The notes beneath the pieces are model-generated. The model made no database searches. It was given only the letters and a program-made list of their open reading frames with translations, and had not been told where the DNA came from. A stretch of 59,216 nucleotides of DNA from positions 577,323-636,538 of the forward strand of contig NW_019091513.1 of NCBI RefSeq assembly GCF_001949145.1, read 5' to 3'. The position numbers and the translations under genes were made by a program. Below, in pieces: positions 11,801 to 38,959 of this stretch; the stretch's first letter is position 1, and the number at the start of each line of letters is the position of its first letter. Source of the stretch: Acanthaster planci (lineage: Eukaryota > Echinodermata > Asteroidea > Valvatida > Acanthasteridae).

Positions 11801-12764
11801 GGTTTGGAGCTGCACGCCTCAAATGTGTGCACAAAGCATGACATCACTGATCAGCATGCTTCAATGTCTAGTGCCATGACTACCTTGCAGTAGGGGTATA
11901 CAGCACAATTCTGCAACTATCCAGAAACTCAGAGAAGTCCCTTTATTCAGGGTTAAAATCAGTCCCCTGAAAGCAAATGTTTCCCAAAACTGGGACTTTT
12001 TTCAAGTGAGCTTGGGGATCTTACTGGTGGTCTAGGGGTCCTTTTAATGCCACATGTACATGTAATTGAATTCAGCAGAAGAAAACAGGCTGCCATTAAC
12101 AGTGTCCCTGTTTACTTCCAGGACTTACAAGGAGGAGTCTCCAATGGGACGTAAAACAGACTGCACCAAAATGATTCTTCTGAATTTCTTTTCTTTTTAT
12201 ACAGTGAATTGAGTGACATGATACAAAATGCATAAAAAACAACCTAAATAACCTTATATATGAAGAGAAAGTATGGGAAAATTTTTTATCGTATTTGGGT
12301 TTTTGAATTTTTAATCCAAGCCATTTGAAAAAACCCACTCCCCTTATATGGAGACATTTTCTCTTTTAGGGAATTGATTTCGTATGCAAATAAACGGGAC
12401 TTCTCTGAGTTGAAGGACAGTCTCTGGGTTCTGATATGCCTCCTACTGCCTGACTACACTGACTAGTGGCAGGACACCATCTTGGAATAATCTGTTTTGT
12501 GGAGTGTGGTTCTTACATTTTATACATGGAATTTTTTTCAAGAGTACCTGGCCCGAACAATGGAACCAGGTTTTGATATCGATGGGCAGGTGCCCAGGTA
12601 CCCGCCCTGGGCCTAATGTGGGTATCCCACAATGACTCATCGTGAGAAACAGGAGTTGTTGCACTTTTTAAAGCAGCAATTGTCAGAATAATTTAGCAAT
12701 GCGTCAGTTCATTTACCCAACGCGAACTGGCATTCATCTGTACACATATGTGTTGATTTTTTCA
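8881..12764. other. Intergenic stretch upstream of STT3A
   Basis: No coding exon was recognised in this 3.9 kb. The part at 10140-10567 is relatively CpG-rich and holds a possible promoter, described separately. The region at 10280-10395 is unusually rich in short palindromes built from GTAC and TGTACA words. The remainder (11.1-12.7 kb) shows scattered short frames only. Confidence 0.5.
10466..10567 (+). promoter_or_regulatory. Candidate STT3A promoter and 5' UTR exon
   Basis: A TATA-like box (tataaaaaa, 10466-10474) lies in a local CpG-rich patch. About 95 bp further on is a consensus-like splice donor (ccaacag|gtgaag, donor GT at 10568). The coding exon of STT3A is preceded by a good acceptor (gattttttcag ending at 12765). 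A 5' UTR exon ending at 10567 and spliced to 12766 would therefore fit. This is inference from sequence signals only; the transcription start is unknown. Confidence 0.3.
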
Positions 12765-12803
12765 GTTTGTAGCGGGTTGGTGTCGGCATCCTCATAGTCA
12801 AAC

Positions 12804-28096
<15,293 letters not shown>

Positions 28097-30887
28097 GAGT
28101 AGTGGAAATTATTGCCATAACCTCATAGAATTAAAAATCTGTTCCTTTTTTTGGCCACATGGTCCTTGGGTCATGGGGGGGAAGTTAAGGGGACCAAGAA
28201 ATATTTTGTGCAAAGCAGGTAATCCAAAATAATATTGCTGAAGAATGAGACAGTTAGGTTACATTTAGTCTTATCACCGCTTGGATGGAATACATGTTTG
28301 TGATTTTTGCCGGTGAATTTACGCTCACGACTCCAATATCGGTAGATTCATGTATACTGTCTTGCGTGTAGAATTGGTGCGTACTCGAATGTTGTACTGG
28401 GCCCAGTATGAACATAAACTGCAGCGGGCCCACACCATTCACACATGCACAGTGTAATCTGTTTGTTTGAAATTTCACGTGAGCAAACATGATGTGAGAC
28501 AGTAGTGTGTCAAGCTGATATACCACTCAACATTTAGATGAGTTGGCACGGTTTTAATACAAACTTCAAACCCATTATAATTCAAAACGCATTCAGGTCT
28601 GTCTTTGTTAAAAGGAGGCAAATTACAGTAGAAATATCGTGGACTTTATCTCCTTGTTCAAAATCATGTTAGTTTTTGATTTAGGGAGTAGTTTAATGCA
28701 GAATTGTGTGTTAAACAAAAAAAGGCCCGTCTGTAAAGGGCTTTATCAGAAAGCTGTAAATCTTACTAGAATGACCCGTTTAAAAGTACCAGATTGTGCC
28801 CAGGAGTTTTTGATCTATTCAATCCAGCAGGGGTTTGTACTGTTATAACAGTGTAATCTCTTTATATTTGCCATCTCATTTTTGTACGCAAACACAAATG
28901 CCCATTTCTTACATGTCCAACTGTTCTCACATACATGTAGGCCTACCCAGTTAAATTTTTTTTTAATCTGGGGGTAGTTGGGAAGACAGCATTTGGTAAG
29001 TGGCAGGGGCAGTGTTTACCGTTGGGATTGTCACAAACTGATAAGGCCACCCTTGCTTTCTTTGCACATGTAGTTAAGAATTGGCTCAGGCAACCTTATG
29101 CAATTTTCAGGGTTGTGTAGAGTAAAAAGATGGGTCTGTCATGGAGCTGGCAGGAGGCCCTATCTGGTGGCAAACAAGGGTTTGTGTTGACAAAGATTTA
29201 TTCCCAAAGAAGGAGGAAATCAGAAGGGCTGGTGGCCAGATATGAAGGCAAGGGCTAGTGGCCGGATATGAAGGGCACACCAGCCATATTGTGAACAGTT
29301 TAAGACAGTTTCATTGTAACAGGCGAACATAGTACATTGCTTATCAATTTTCCACATTTTGTTTCCATGAGTTGTGGATTTCAACTGGTGAAGGTTCACA
29401 GTTAGTTTAGTTCACAAGTCAGTTTAGCATTTCTTTCTTTCCTCTGCAGAAGTACTGAATTTTTTTTTTAAAAAGATGTAATTGTTTAAGGGAATTGCAA
29501 ATTAGGTTACTTATAAAAACTTACATCTGGTTTTTCCAAATTAAATGTATCCACTGACATTTATGTACATGCAGATCTGTAGTTTTATACAGAATATGGG
29601 CAAGCTATAACATGTACTGTTTTCTACCTTGCCAACAACTTGATCACAGCTCCCTGGGCAGTTTTGTCAAACTCCTCATTTCAACCACACCCATGATGTA
29701 CAATGTATGCATCATGTTTTCCTAATGGTTCTTGTTGGTGTATTTCAGCCTTCCATCACCCATCTGAGGGGCAGATGTTCAGGCAGTAGCGTCTTTATGC
29801 CGCGTTTCTGACTACAAGTTTCAATTGCAGCATTGGTGTTTTTCAGATGTGATTGTCTGGAGTTTCTACACATGTCAAATGGTGTAGTGGGAATCTTTCA
29901 GAGCTGTATTAAATTACTGGAGCGTTAACCTGTCATTCCGGCTCCAAACATGAAAAAAATTGGACACCACCTTGGTGGCAGACATTTTGAAGCCGTGTGT
30001 GTAGAACATCATGACATAGGATGGAACAGATTCTGAATTATGTTCTCTAAAGCCACACACACATATAAGATACCATGCATTTCAACATTAGTTTGACAAA
30101 TGAAACTGCCTCAGCCAAATTTATCTGCAGTGCTCTTGTGTAGCATTTGCATTATTTACATGAAGCAAAACAAAATGCTCATTTGCTGAATGCATCAAGT
30201 TTATTTGCATATCGCATTTTTTATTCATACAGAATACAGATAAAGATTTGCCAGTATAGCTGTACAAGAGTTTGAGTTCACTTTTCCATAGGTTTGTGCC
30301 CAAGATGGATGAGTCCAAAAGGTTTCACTTTGCAGAGCGAGGTAACGCTCTAGCAATTATATATAGCTCTATTGGAAAACTACACTGTGTGGTTCAACTT
30401 TGGTAGGAATCAGGGTGCAGAACTATTGAGCCACTGGGCAAAAAATTTTGCTGAGCAGATATTTGTGGTGGGTGGAAATCTGGCTAGTAGCCCATCATAA
30501 GCAACATAAATCATGACATTTGGTTGACAAGCTGTTGCAGCTGAGCCAAGCCTAATGGCTATGGCTGGGAGTAGCACACGTGTTTATGAGAACACCTGCA
30601 GCTGCTAGCCAGTGGCCCCCCATAGGCACAAGTGTTGTTTCCAGCGCTAGCCATAATTTCTAGACGCAGCCCTTCCTGCGCCAAGTAGTTCATAAAGCTG
30701 ACCACAGGCATCATGTTGAGAACTTTAATCCACTCCAACTGTCCTGTATCCTTCCAAATCCATTGAAAGATTTCCAAATTTTACGTAGGATTGAGGAATC
30801 TTACAACTAAGCCGCTGCGTACATCACAGTACGTAGAGCTTGATGCCCAATGTACATTAAAAAGAAATTGAAATCAACAGAACATTT
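28097..30887. other. STT3A 3' region, no further gene
   Basis: This stretch follows the STT3A stop codon (28094-28096). An ATTAAA word lies at about 28121-28126, but no strong AATAAA was noticed before 31518. The 3' UTR could therefore be short with a variant signal, or about 3.4 kb long. Short frames here show no recognisable product. Confidence 0.4.
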
Positions 30888-31355
30888 CACCATCTATAAA
30901 CCAGCCTCAAGTACAGGTTTCCAGTCCATTGTACCAAATCGCCAACTATAAACCAGCCTCAAGTACAGGTTTCCAGACTGTTGTACCAAATCACCTACTA
31001 TAAACCAGCCTCAAGTATAGGTTTCCAGACTGTTGTACCAAATCACCTACTGTAAACCAGCCTCAAGTATAGGTTTCCAGACTGTTGTACCAAATCACCT
31101 ACTATAAACCAGCCTCAAGTATAGGTTTCCAGACTGTTGTACCAAATCGCCAACTATAAACCAGCCTCAAGTATAGGTTTCCAGACTGTTGTACCAAATC
31201 ACCTACTATAAACCAGCCTCAAGTATAGGTTTCCAGTCCGTTGTACCAAATCGCCAACTATAAACCAGCCTGAAGTACAGGTTTCCAGACTGTTGTACCA
31301 AATCACCAACTATAAACCAGCCTCAAGTATAGGTTTCCAGTCCGTTATACCTCTT
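30888..31355. repeat. 52-bp minisatellite, about nine copies
   Basis: Nine tandem copies of a 52-bp unit share the core ataaaccagcctcaagtac and the segment gtaccaaatc. The copies differ at a few positions (agtacagg/agtatagg, ccagactgttg/ccagtccgttg, tcgccaac/tcacctac). The variants alternate, which suggests unequal exchange or conversion between copies. The array sits downstream of STT3A and upstream of the AATAAA at 31518. Confidence 0.95.
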
Positions 31356-33739
31356 TTACATGACTTTTAGTGAAATGCAGTCCAGAGATAAATCTGTGAT
31401 GTAATATTTTGGCATTGCTCCACTTGTGTACACTAACCAGTGTAACTTGATCCATCAGCAAGACAATGGGATAAGATTGCTGTGATGTGAAGGGAACTAT
31501 CTACTATTGAAAAGTGGAATAAATGAAAATCAATGAAACCTTTATTGTCTCTTGGTATTTCATCATGTTTCTTGACCCTTTCAGCCATTGTACAATACCA
31601 ATTTGGAAGTCAAATTCTGCTTAAATTTTTGTGCCCAGGTAGGTTTTCATAAACATTTCACTATGTACATCAGAACCAGTCCACACATGCTCCATGATGG
31701 GGATCTCCACAACTGTTTAAAGTTTGTCACACAGACTTGTCAATATGCTTAAGAGCACATTGTTCCAACCACCTCCATAACGTACTGCGGGACTGGTGTT
31801 TTGGGTTTTTTTAATATCTTAACCATGTACTTGTAGTTCAAAGACACACACAAGTTGAACTTCCGCAATGGAAGGATTATTCTCATAGTGTTGTGTACAT
31901 GTATATGGTCATAGTAATTCTGGAACCCATGGAGAACCATAGTTACAAACACCACTCTTGACATATCTGCAAAATTTAAAAACCTTTCGAAATAACGCTG
32001 TGGTGTGAAGTACATTTGTATTTCTGCATCCTGTTGTGCACTCCGATATGAGTTACCAGGGTGACGTTTCCAAGTTTTTTGATCAGCAAAGATTTTAGTG
32101 CAGAATTCTCTCCAGATTGGGCCACCATACATTACAAGTTCAGGTGTATGTACATTGTTACAAAGGTATGTATTGTGGAAACACGAGCATGAAGTACCCA
32201 TGTACCTCCTAAAAATGTCCATAAAGAGAGACAGTGCTGTCCATACTGTTGCAAATTCCACATTCATGAGAAGAAAATATAATCTTGCCTGTGACTCATG
32301 CCTAATACATCTGCATGTTTATCTGATAAAGCACAGGTTTACTACTCTCTATATATGTATAGTGTTTTGCATAGCCTCAACATCAGTGGCACACACCCAC
32401 AGTCGTAATGACACTGCTTAGACTTTTATTAGTCAACTGGGTACCGTTATCTCCATGTTGGGATTTCTTTGCCTTGAATAAGATTCCACATGGCAAGATA
32501 ATCGATACATCCATTCTGTATAAAGTCTATTGAATATTATATTTCAGGTGACTCTTATCATGATAAGCAGTTTGCAAGTTCAACTGAGTTTCCATTTGTT
32601 GAATTTTTAGAAATAATTTTGGCATATACATGTAATCAAAACAGCAACTTTAGTGCAGAGAAACAAGAGATCAACTAATTAAAACTCACTACTGACATAA
32701 ACAAAAAAGCACGCATAAAAATTTGAATGTTGATCCTTTTTTGAAATTATTTTGATAATAAGCATTACAATACGACCAAAACACAGAATGTGATTTGTAG
32801 CTATAAACACAATGTAATTTGCTGACGATTTATCAATGAAACATACCCGGAAGACAATGAACAGTCCTGCAATCACACGCACCCCAAGCCATGTTATGCC
32901 TAAAAACTTTCTCAAAGGTGGGAAGAATTGCAAGTCTAAACCCTTCTTCCCAAATGCCTCAGCATGCATGTACATGCAGGTTTCAAAATGCATGTACAAT
33001 TTCGCTGGCTTCCGACAAGCTTGAAAGTACCAGATTATCCTGAGTTGCACAAGGAATTCAACATCTAGTTTCTAGAAATCAGAGGCTGTCCGACCTGTGG
33101 ACAGATACATGTATGCACGCTCACACATGAAGATGTAGTGCTAAGAAGAATCCAGGAGTGCAACTTTTCAAGTTTCAAACCTAAATGTATGACTTGCACA
33201 TCAGGACTTCCGTCAATGAATTTCATTATCAAATAAGAGACTTTACTCTCCTTTGGACCACTGGTCAAAACGCTGAGTACACACTCACTGTTTCTTACAT
33301 GTATCAGACCCACACCTCTTCTAAAACAGATCCACACATGGTGTAACCACAAGCCCTCTCCATAGTCTATTCTCCACCGTGCTAAGCTTCAAATCTTATC
33401 TAAAAGACTTTAGATAGCAGAGACACACAAGTACATGTACATGAATGTAGACTATTCTTGTGTCGGCTGTGCATGTGGGTGTAATGTACATGTAGCTTTC
33501 CTTAACAGCATTCAGATCTGATACATGTACTGAGTACATGTACGCACCTGTGCATGTATTTTTCATTTGTGAAATCAACACCCATTTTAACCACATACAG
33601 ATGTATTGGCAGTACATAAAACAATCACAAAGATTATTATGTATCAGTTAATGTCATTCCTTATATCTTACACGTATATCTAAATATTCATGTGAAAAGG
33701 TGTACATTTACAAATGAAAAAGTCCTCGGCAAAAGAATG
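31356..33739. other. Intergenic stretch with unexplained minus-strand ORFs
   Basis: The longest minus-strand frame is 31749-32267 (172 aa, starting MNVEFATVW). Two shorter ones follow at 32679-33050 (123 aa, with hydrophobic stretches) and 33065-33352 (95 aa). None has a motif I recognise. An open run of this length is borderline for chance in 59 kb of six-frame sequence, so I do not call genes. They could also lie in untranslated sequence or in old repeats. Confidence 0.35.
31518..31523 (+). terminator. Candidate poly(A) signal for STT3A
   Basis: A canonical AATAAA lies on the STT3A strand, about 3.4 kb after the stop codon and just beyond the minisatellite. It is the first clear AATAAA I noticed downstream of the gene. 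If used, the 3' UTR would include the whole minisatellite array. Confidence 0.3.
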
Positions 33740-33745
33740 TTTATT
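33740..33745 (-). terminator. Poly(A) signal of the NUDT19-like gene
   Basis: On the minus strand AATAAA starts only four bases after the TAA stop codon of the NUDT19-like gene. The 3' UTR would therefore be very short if this signal is used. Confidence 0.6.
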
Positions 33746-33749
33746 GCAG

Positions 33750-36700
33750 TTATAATTTGGCATTTGGGTTGTGAAAATCTACGCATTGGTTGTATGGTAG
33801 TGGTGTGCAGTGGCCATGTGGCAGTGAGAAATTACTGAGTGACGAGCACATGGGCATTGTACCCATTGCAAACTGTTGCCGATGAATTGGCTTGCTGGTG
33901 TCTGTGTTCTCCTCAATGGTGCCCTCCAGCGTGGGAACACTCTCATCCACTATGGTTTCCAACATCGGCTGCTCTGGAAACAAGTAATCCCCTGAAGAAA
34001 GGGCACAACAGGGAGGGCAGAACAAATTAGGTACAGTTTGAAGTTCAACTTAGTTCTGTCTGAAGGGCAGGACGAATTACATGTAGGTACAGTTTGAAAT
34101 TAGGTAAACTTTGAAGTTCAACTTAATTCTGTCTAAATGCAGAATGCGCTGTGCAGTGTTTATTGCCAGGTTATCGGTAATGAAGGTTTGAACCGTTTTG
34201 CATTACACATACATCATACATGTAAAGCTCTCACATATGCACGTACATGAAATCATTGGCAGTAGTTTGGAATATGTCCAACTTAACCATGTTCACATAA
34301 CAAAGAAGTTCTTTCGTGACTGAATGTACTGTGTCTGTAATCTCTGACTCTGAAGGCTTCAAAACTCTCAGCTCATAAGCAAATACACACATGTACACTG
34401 TATGGATGCATCTACCATCCGTTAGAAGAATCAGGTTGCTCTGGTAGATGTACGTACAGACATGAACCATAAAATTTTGAGTGATTTAAGTTTTATTAAC
34501 ACCAACGAGCAAACTTCAATAGCCTGCAGGATGCATCTCACGGGTGGATACGAATACTGTACATTTGTACGTCAAGCGTCTACCAACCTGGCAATACTGA
34601 AAGCACACCATCTGAACAGTTCAACCTCACTGGAAGATAACGCTGGCATCCCAACAGCGCCCTCTTCTGACTGAAGTTGAATAACGCAGAGAGTTCAGGA
34701 AAGTGACAGAGACGCTGGAACTCGTACACCTGGGGAGGGGGGAGAAAGAACTCCCCCTCCGAAAACTGGGCAAGAGACTGGCTTGGATCGACCCACTGGA
34801 GATGAACAAAAACGGTTAATCAAAGAGGCTGACAGGAAAAAATAATAAAAGGGTAGATCAGCAAGATGACAGAGACTAGAAAGATTGTGAACATGCACGC
34901 TTGTATTGTATTACCCTCTGACAGGCAATGCAAAGAGCACCAGTACACAGGTATGTACAGTAGTTATAGCGAACATGAACTCAGAATTGTGACGTCAGAT
35001 TAAATATTCCAGCTGCAAATTCACAAAAGCTGAACATACATGTACCAGTACAGGTACATGTAGTTCAACTCAGCAAAAGTTGTTTTTCTGATGTCAAGTT
35101 CACTTTGCTTTCACATTTGTCTGAAGTGTGAAGCAGCCTACACAGCCATACTGTACACCGTGATTATGAAAGCCAAATATGAGAGTAGATCTTAATTCAT
35201 CATTGGCCTCTTCAGTCTTTGCACCACAGATCAAGGCCAACTCAATCTGTAATGCACGCAAAGACAACGAAGAAGTAATTAGCAATCAAAGACCTCTCTG
35301 ATGCTTTGCGGCAGCAAACACAATGCTTCTTTTTCGCTGCTCGCATCAAGCTTACAAACGTGCACATGTTCATCATCCTTCTCAAAAGCCTGTACTGTTG
35401 TGAGCACTGACATTCTGAGATTCTGTTTCTTACATGTAATAATTAGGCACTGACACACACGTACGATCATGTACATACATGTACACCATGTACATGTAGG
35501 TACTGGTACCGTATATACCCTTAACCCATGGGATGTACATGTACCCCTTGTGTGTTCAATTACTTTCCGTGCATACTGTAAACCCCGGTATGATTAAGAA
35601 ATATACGAACACTTTTGGCTACTCATGGTCAAGGTACTGCAATTGACTTCCAATTGGACAAATCACAAGGTTGAAGTGGAGTAAACTTGCAAAATTAAGT
35701 CTTGTCAAAAGTAACGGGCACACAGGTACATGTATAAATACTAAATAGGCACTTTTGGTCTTTCTTAGGCCATGCCAGAAGGTAGAAACAGCTTTCAGAG
35801 GTTAGGTTACCTATTGTCAGAGTTTTCCCACATATTGTCAATGGAGCAAAGACCTGAAACAATAGACAACAGAATGGAATGCGACCTTACTTTTCGGACG
35901 CATTATGTGGTGTCAAATTTCCTCCTTAGCGTTAGACTTAGCCCGTGGTTTTGCATTGTGCTGTGAGATGTACATGTACTTTCCCATGTAACCAGCTTGG
36001 TGGGTAATTTACTTGGGCTGGACTTAAGTATAATGCCAAGTGTCAAGTGAGTTATACCTGTAGCAAATTGAGTGGCAGCTGTGCCTGTATGAGTAAGCAC
36101 AGGGGATGGTACTTGGAAAAATGATGGGCATGCAGCTTTGAGCAAGGTTTGCATACATGTACAGGAATCCACAGTAACAAGTACATGTACCTCTGATTGA
36201 ATGGTTTCTCTCCCATCTTGACGAGCTGAAGGTTGCGCGTCCATACAACACAAATAGAACATTGTATCATAGCGCCGCTTCCTTGCGTCAGACGGTGTCA
36301 ACCAGTTGGACCACTCGGCTAATGACCATATATCTGGGAGAGTTTTCATTTCTCGGCACATCTCCAAAAAATCTTCTGCATTCTGGTGGACTCGGTGCCT
36401 CCATTCTTTCCGGGTCTCAACGCTTACATCGGAGGTGTCTGTCAACTTGCGGTGGTACTGCAAGATGGGTGTGCTCTCAGTGGCTGCCCGGCAGTGGCTC
36501 ATATGTTTGACTAGCAGAATCCCTGATTCCTCAAATGTCTCGCGGATAGCGCAAATCCGAAAAGCTATGTCGCTGGGCACAGGGAAATCTCTGTTCTCCA
36601 CTATCATCGGTGGTCTGTCATGCCGTATGCTCGCCATTGGTCCAAAGTCCTGAGGCGTGCGGATACCAACTTCAGCAAACAGCTCCATCCACCTGGGTGA

Positions 36701-36946
36701 GAAATCAGCTTCATCGATGCCACCACCAGGGAAGACCTGAGCACCAGCAAAAAATGAGCTCCGGTGGGTTCTCTGAAGCATCAACACCTTGTAATCAAAA
36801 TACTTACTCAGGGAACCAGTGGTAGTGATGTCCTGCTGTTGGGCAGGCATTCTACTGGCTGCTGATGATGCAGGGTGAGTGACTGGTCCTTGATGCCTGA
36901 ATCTAGCAGCAAGGATAACAGTCGAAGCTTCCTTCCAGTACTTCAT
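33750..36946 (-). CDS. NUDT19-like peroxisomal acyl-CoA diphosphatase (Nudix)
   Basis: Mammalian NUDT19 hydrolyses CoA and acyl-CoAs in peroxisomes, giving 3',5'-ADP and (acyl)phosphopantetheine. Exons on the minus strand: 36946-36191, 34795-34631, 34440 to about 34389, and 33991-33750; about 404 aa. The Nudix box is split by a long insert, as in NUDT19: FPGGGIDEAD (residues 72-81), then RICAIRETFEESGILL (130-145) with catalytic EE at 139-140. Later blocks match the family: PDIWSLAEWSNWLTP, the exon 1/2 junction ETIQSE|WVDPSQ, FFLPPPQVYEFQRL and NLILLTDGR. The C-terminus, AKL, is a PTS1 signal. The start has a good context (cgccATG). The first three boundaries are well supported. The third donor (T|GTGTAT, about 34389) is chosen only because it keeps the frame, so that junction is uncertain. 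Confidence 0.88.
34028..34135. repeat. Short tandem duplication in a NUDT19-like intron
   Basis: The segment ggtacagtttgaagttcaac... (34030-34064) recurs at 34086-34135 with a small internal insertion (aattaggtaaacttt). It lies in the last intron of the NUDT19-like gene. No function is inferred. Confidence 0.6.
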
Positions 36947-37199
36947 GGCGGAAGGGGGAAGAGGCTACGGCTATTAACTAAATGCCTCAGGAAAATCCTT
37001 TACTGCAATGAAACAGGTTGTATAGAGTACACGTTGGTATTAATGTTGCACACACAAACATACATGTATATATACATAAATAAATATCATGCCAAAAAGT
37101 TGGTAAGGTCATCAAACCACATGATCAACACCAGGGTACATGAACAGGATGTCTGTGAACATGTACATATATTCTGTATACTGACATTATTGGTAGAAT

Positions 37200-37375
37200 G
37201 CTGGTCAACTTGTACATGTATGCGTGCCAACTCGTACGCGCCAACTCATACAGGTACATGTATGCCGAAGAACTCGTACGCTGACCAACTCGTATGCCAA
37301 ATAACTTGTACGCCGGCCAACTCATACACTGACCAACTCGTTCATGTACACCGACCATTTTGTATGCCGGCAATC
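37200..37375. repeat. Degenerate short tandem repeat
   Basis: A motif close to ccaactcgtacgctga recurs about seven times with variable spacing, mixed with tacatgta words. In one plus frame it reads as NSYADQLV-like units, but codon periodicity is not kept throughout. The surrounding 199-residue frame (36875-37474) is therefore not accepted as a gene. It lies upstream of the NUDT19-like start codon. Confidence 0.6.
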
Positions 37376-38888
37376 AGTATGACACTTGCGATGATGTGTG
37401 CCATTGTCCTCAGAGATGGGGGGAGGGGATTAGCAGACACCTGTGCATCCCCCCTCCCATTTTTACACCTGTGAATAATGAATGAGTTTACAACACTGTA
37501 GCTATACAGCTGCAGCATATTTTCTTTTGGTGCCCCCTTGAAAAAATGGGTGCAACCCAACCCCGGGTGCCCTCCACGGACATTTAGCCCTAGTTATGCC
37601 TCTGCTTGTCCTCCCCAAATTGACACCCACTCAGTCCAGTAGACAATTGTGTGTACTGCTACGATGTAGCGATGCAATTAACATGATTAACGAGATACTG
37701 AAAAGGCTTCAAATATTGTGACATCTAGGGTTTGGGAGGTAGATTGGCCAACCAGAAACCAGTGTACAATGAATTTATCTGTTGAAAATCAACCCAAAAA
37801 ATATGAGGCAATTTCTGTCCACAACCAACTTGTAAACTGGCACTGTTGCACAGCCCATATGCATTAAAATGAGGAGTTTTGATGACGTGTAGAAAATGCA
37901 CAATATTATATCGGTTCATTAATCTCTAAGATGCATTAACCTAAAATTTTACTCTAAGCAGGTCAAAATAATTGTGAGATTTATTCCGAAATGGAGTACG
38001 AGACGTTGAAAGTGGAGTGGAACGTAACTTGCATGGCATACATGTACATGTGTACATGTATGTGAGAGTGCACTCGTGTTCACATGCAGTGGCAACAGAC
38101 TTCATACACCACAGAGAATATAACACGGTCAGTATATAGGAGTATCCGGACCTAAATGTTGGGCTGAATCGCAGGCTACATGTACGTGTACTCACGTACA
38201 TGTGAAGCTTCTAGAAAATGACAGCAACCCATTTGCATGCTTGTCTGCCGAGTCTACAATTTTCAAAGAAAAAAAAAGATAACCACATTGCGGATTCTTC
38301 TTGTGACAGTGAGCGGATTCAATTCCTATGACAGTACCTACATGTATAATTTATTTGTTTATGAATGAGGACAGTGGCATGGAAACTGTCAGTTTTGCAG
38401 GGCTGCGGTGGCAGTCCCCAAAATAAACCTGGTTGTGGTCCAGTAGCACATGTACAATCAATACACCGACAGCTGCAACACAACACTAGCAGTCGGCGAG
38501 GCTTAAGTTATGCGTCGCTTTTCTAAATTTGAAGTGCTTTTGCAGACACTGGACATTCGTTGAAGCAGTCCTTCGACAATCTACATGTACACCGCTTGAC
38601 ACATTTTAGGGCTTTGTCACCCGATTGCCAGTGATACCAACATTCAGAGCCTGCGCCCATTTTTAAATTGGTATCTCCATTTAATTTTTGAATGGGAACT
38701 ACTTTGATCTCGTTTTTCAAATTAATGGGATGAAAAGCCTATCATGCCTATTTGCTAAAAGCATGACAAGGCTTATGTAAAACCAGTGTTACGTTTTAAG
38801 GCAGAACATCAGATTATGCAACCAGTATACATGGTATACCACATGACAAACATGTATCTATCCTACAGTGATCTCTCCCTACCCCCAG

Positions 38889-38959
38889 AGAACTGTGGGT
38901 CCGTCATCCGCCGCAGTCCCTACGTGTACCCAGGGATGGACCCAGGGTGCAGGCCGGGG
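38889..38959 (+). other. Orphan exon-like segment
   Basis: A polypyrimidine-rich acceptor (tctccctacccccag) precedes a 71-base GC-rich stretch that ends at a strong donor (gggg|gtaagc). It reads NCGSVIRRSPYVYPGMDPG and onward with no stop. No neighbouring exon was found, and I do not recognise the peptide. It may be an exon of an unseen gene, a relic, or part of a GC-rich repeat. Confidence 0.3.

Noticed and set aside
30888-31355. Regularly spaced repeats that could suggest a CRISPR-like array
   Set aside because: Units are directly tandem with no unique spacers, and the context is a eukaryotic genome. This is a minisatellite.
36875-37474. 199-residue open frame on the plus strand
   Set aside because: It runs antisense into the first NUDT19-like exon and then through degenerate tandem repeats and TACATGTA words. 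Composition is repeat-driven.
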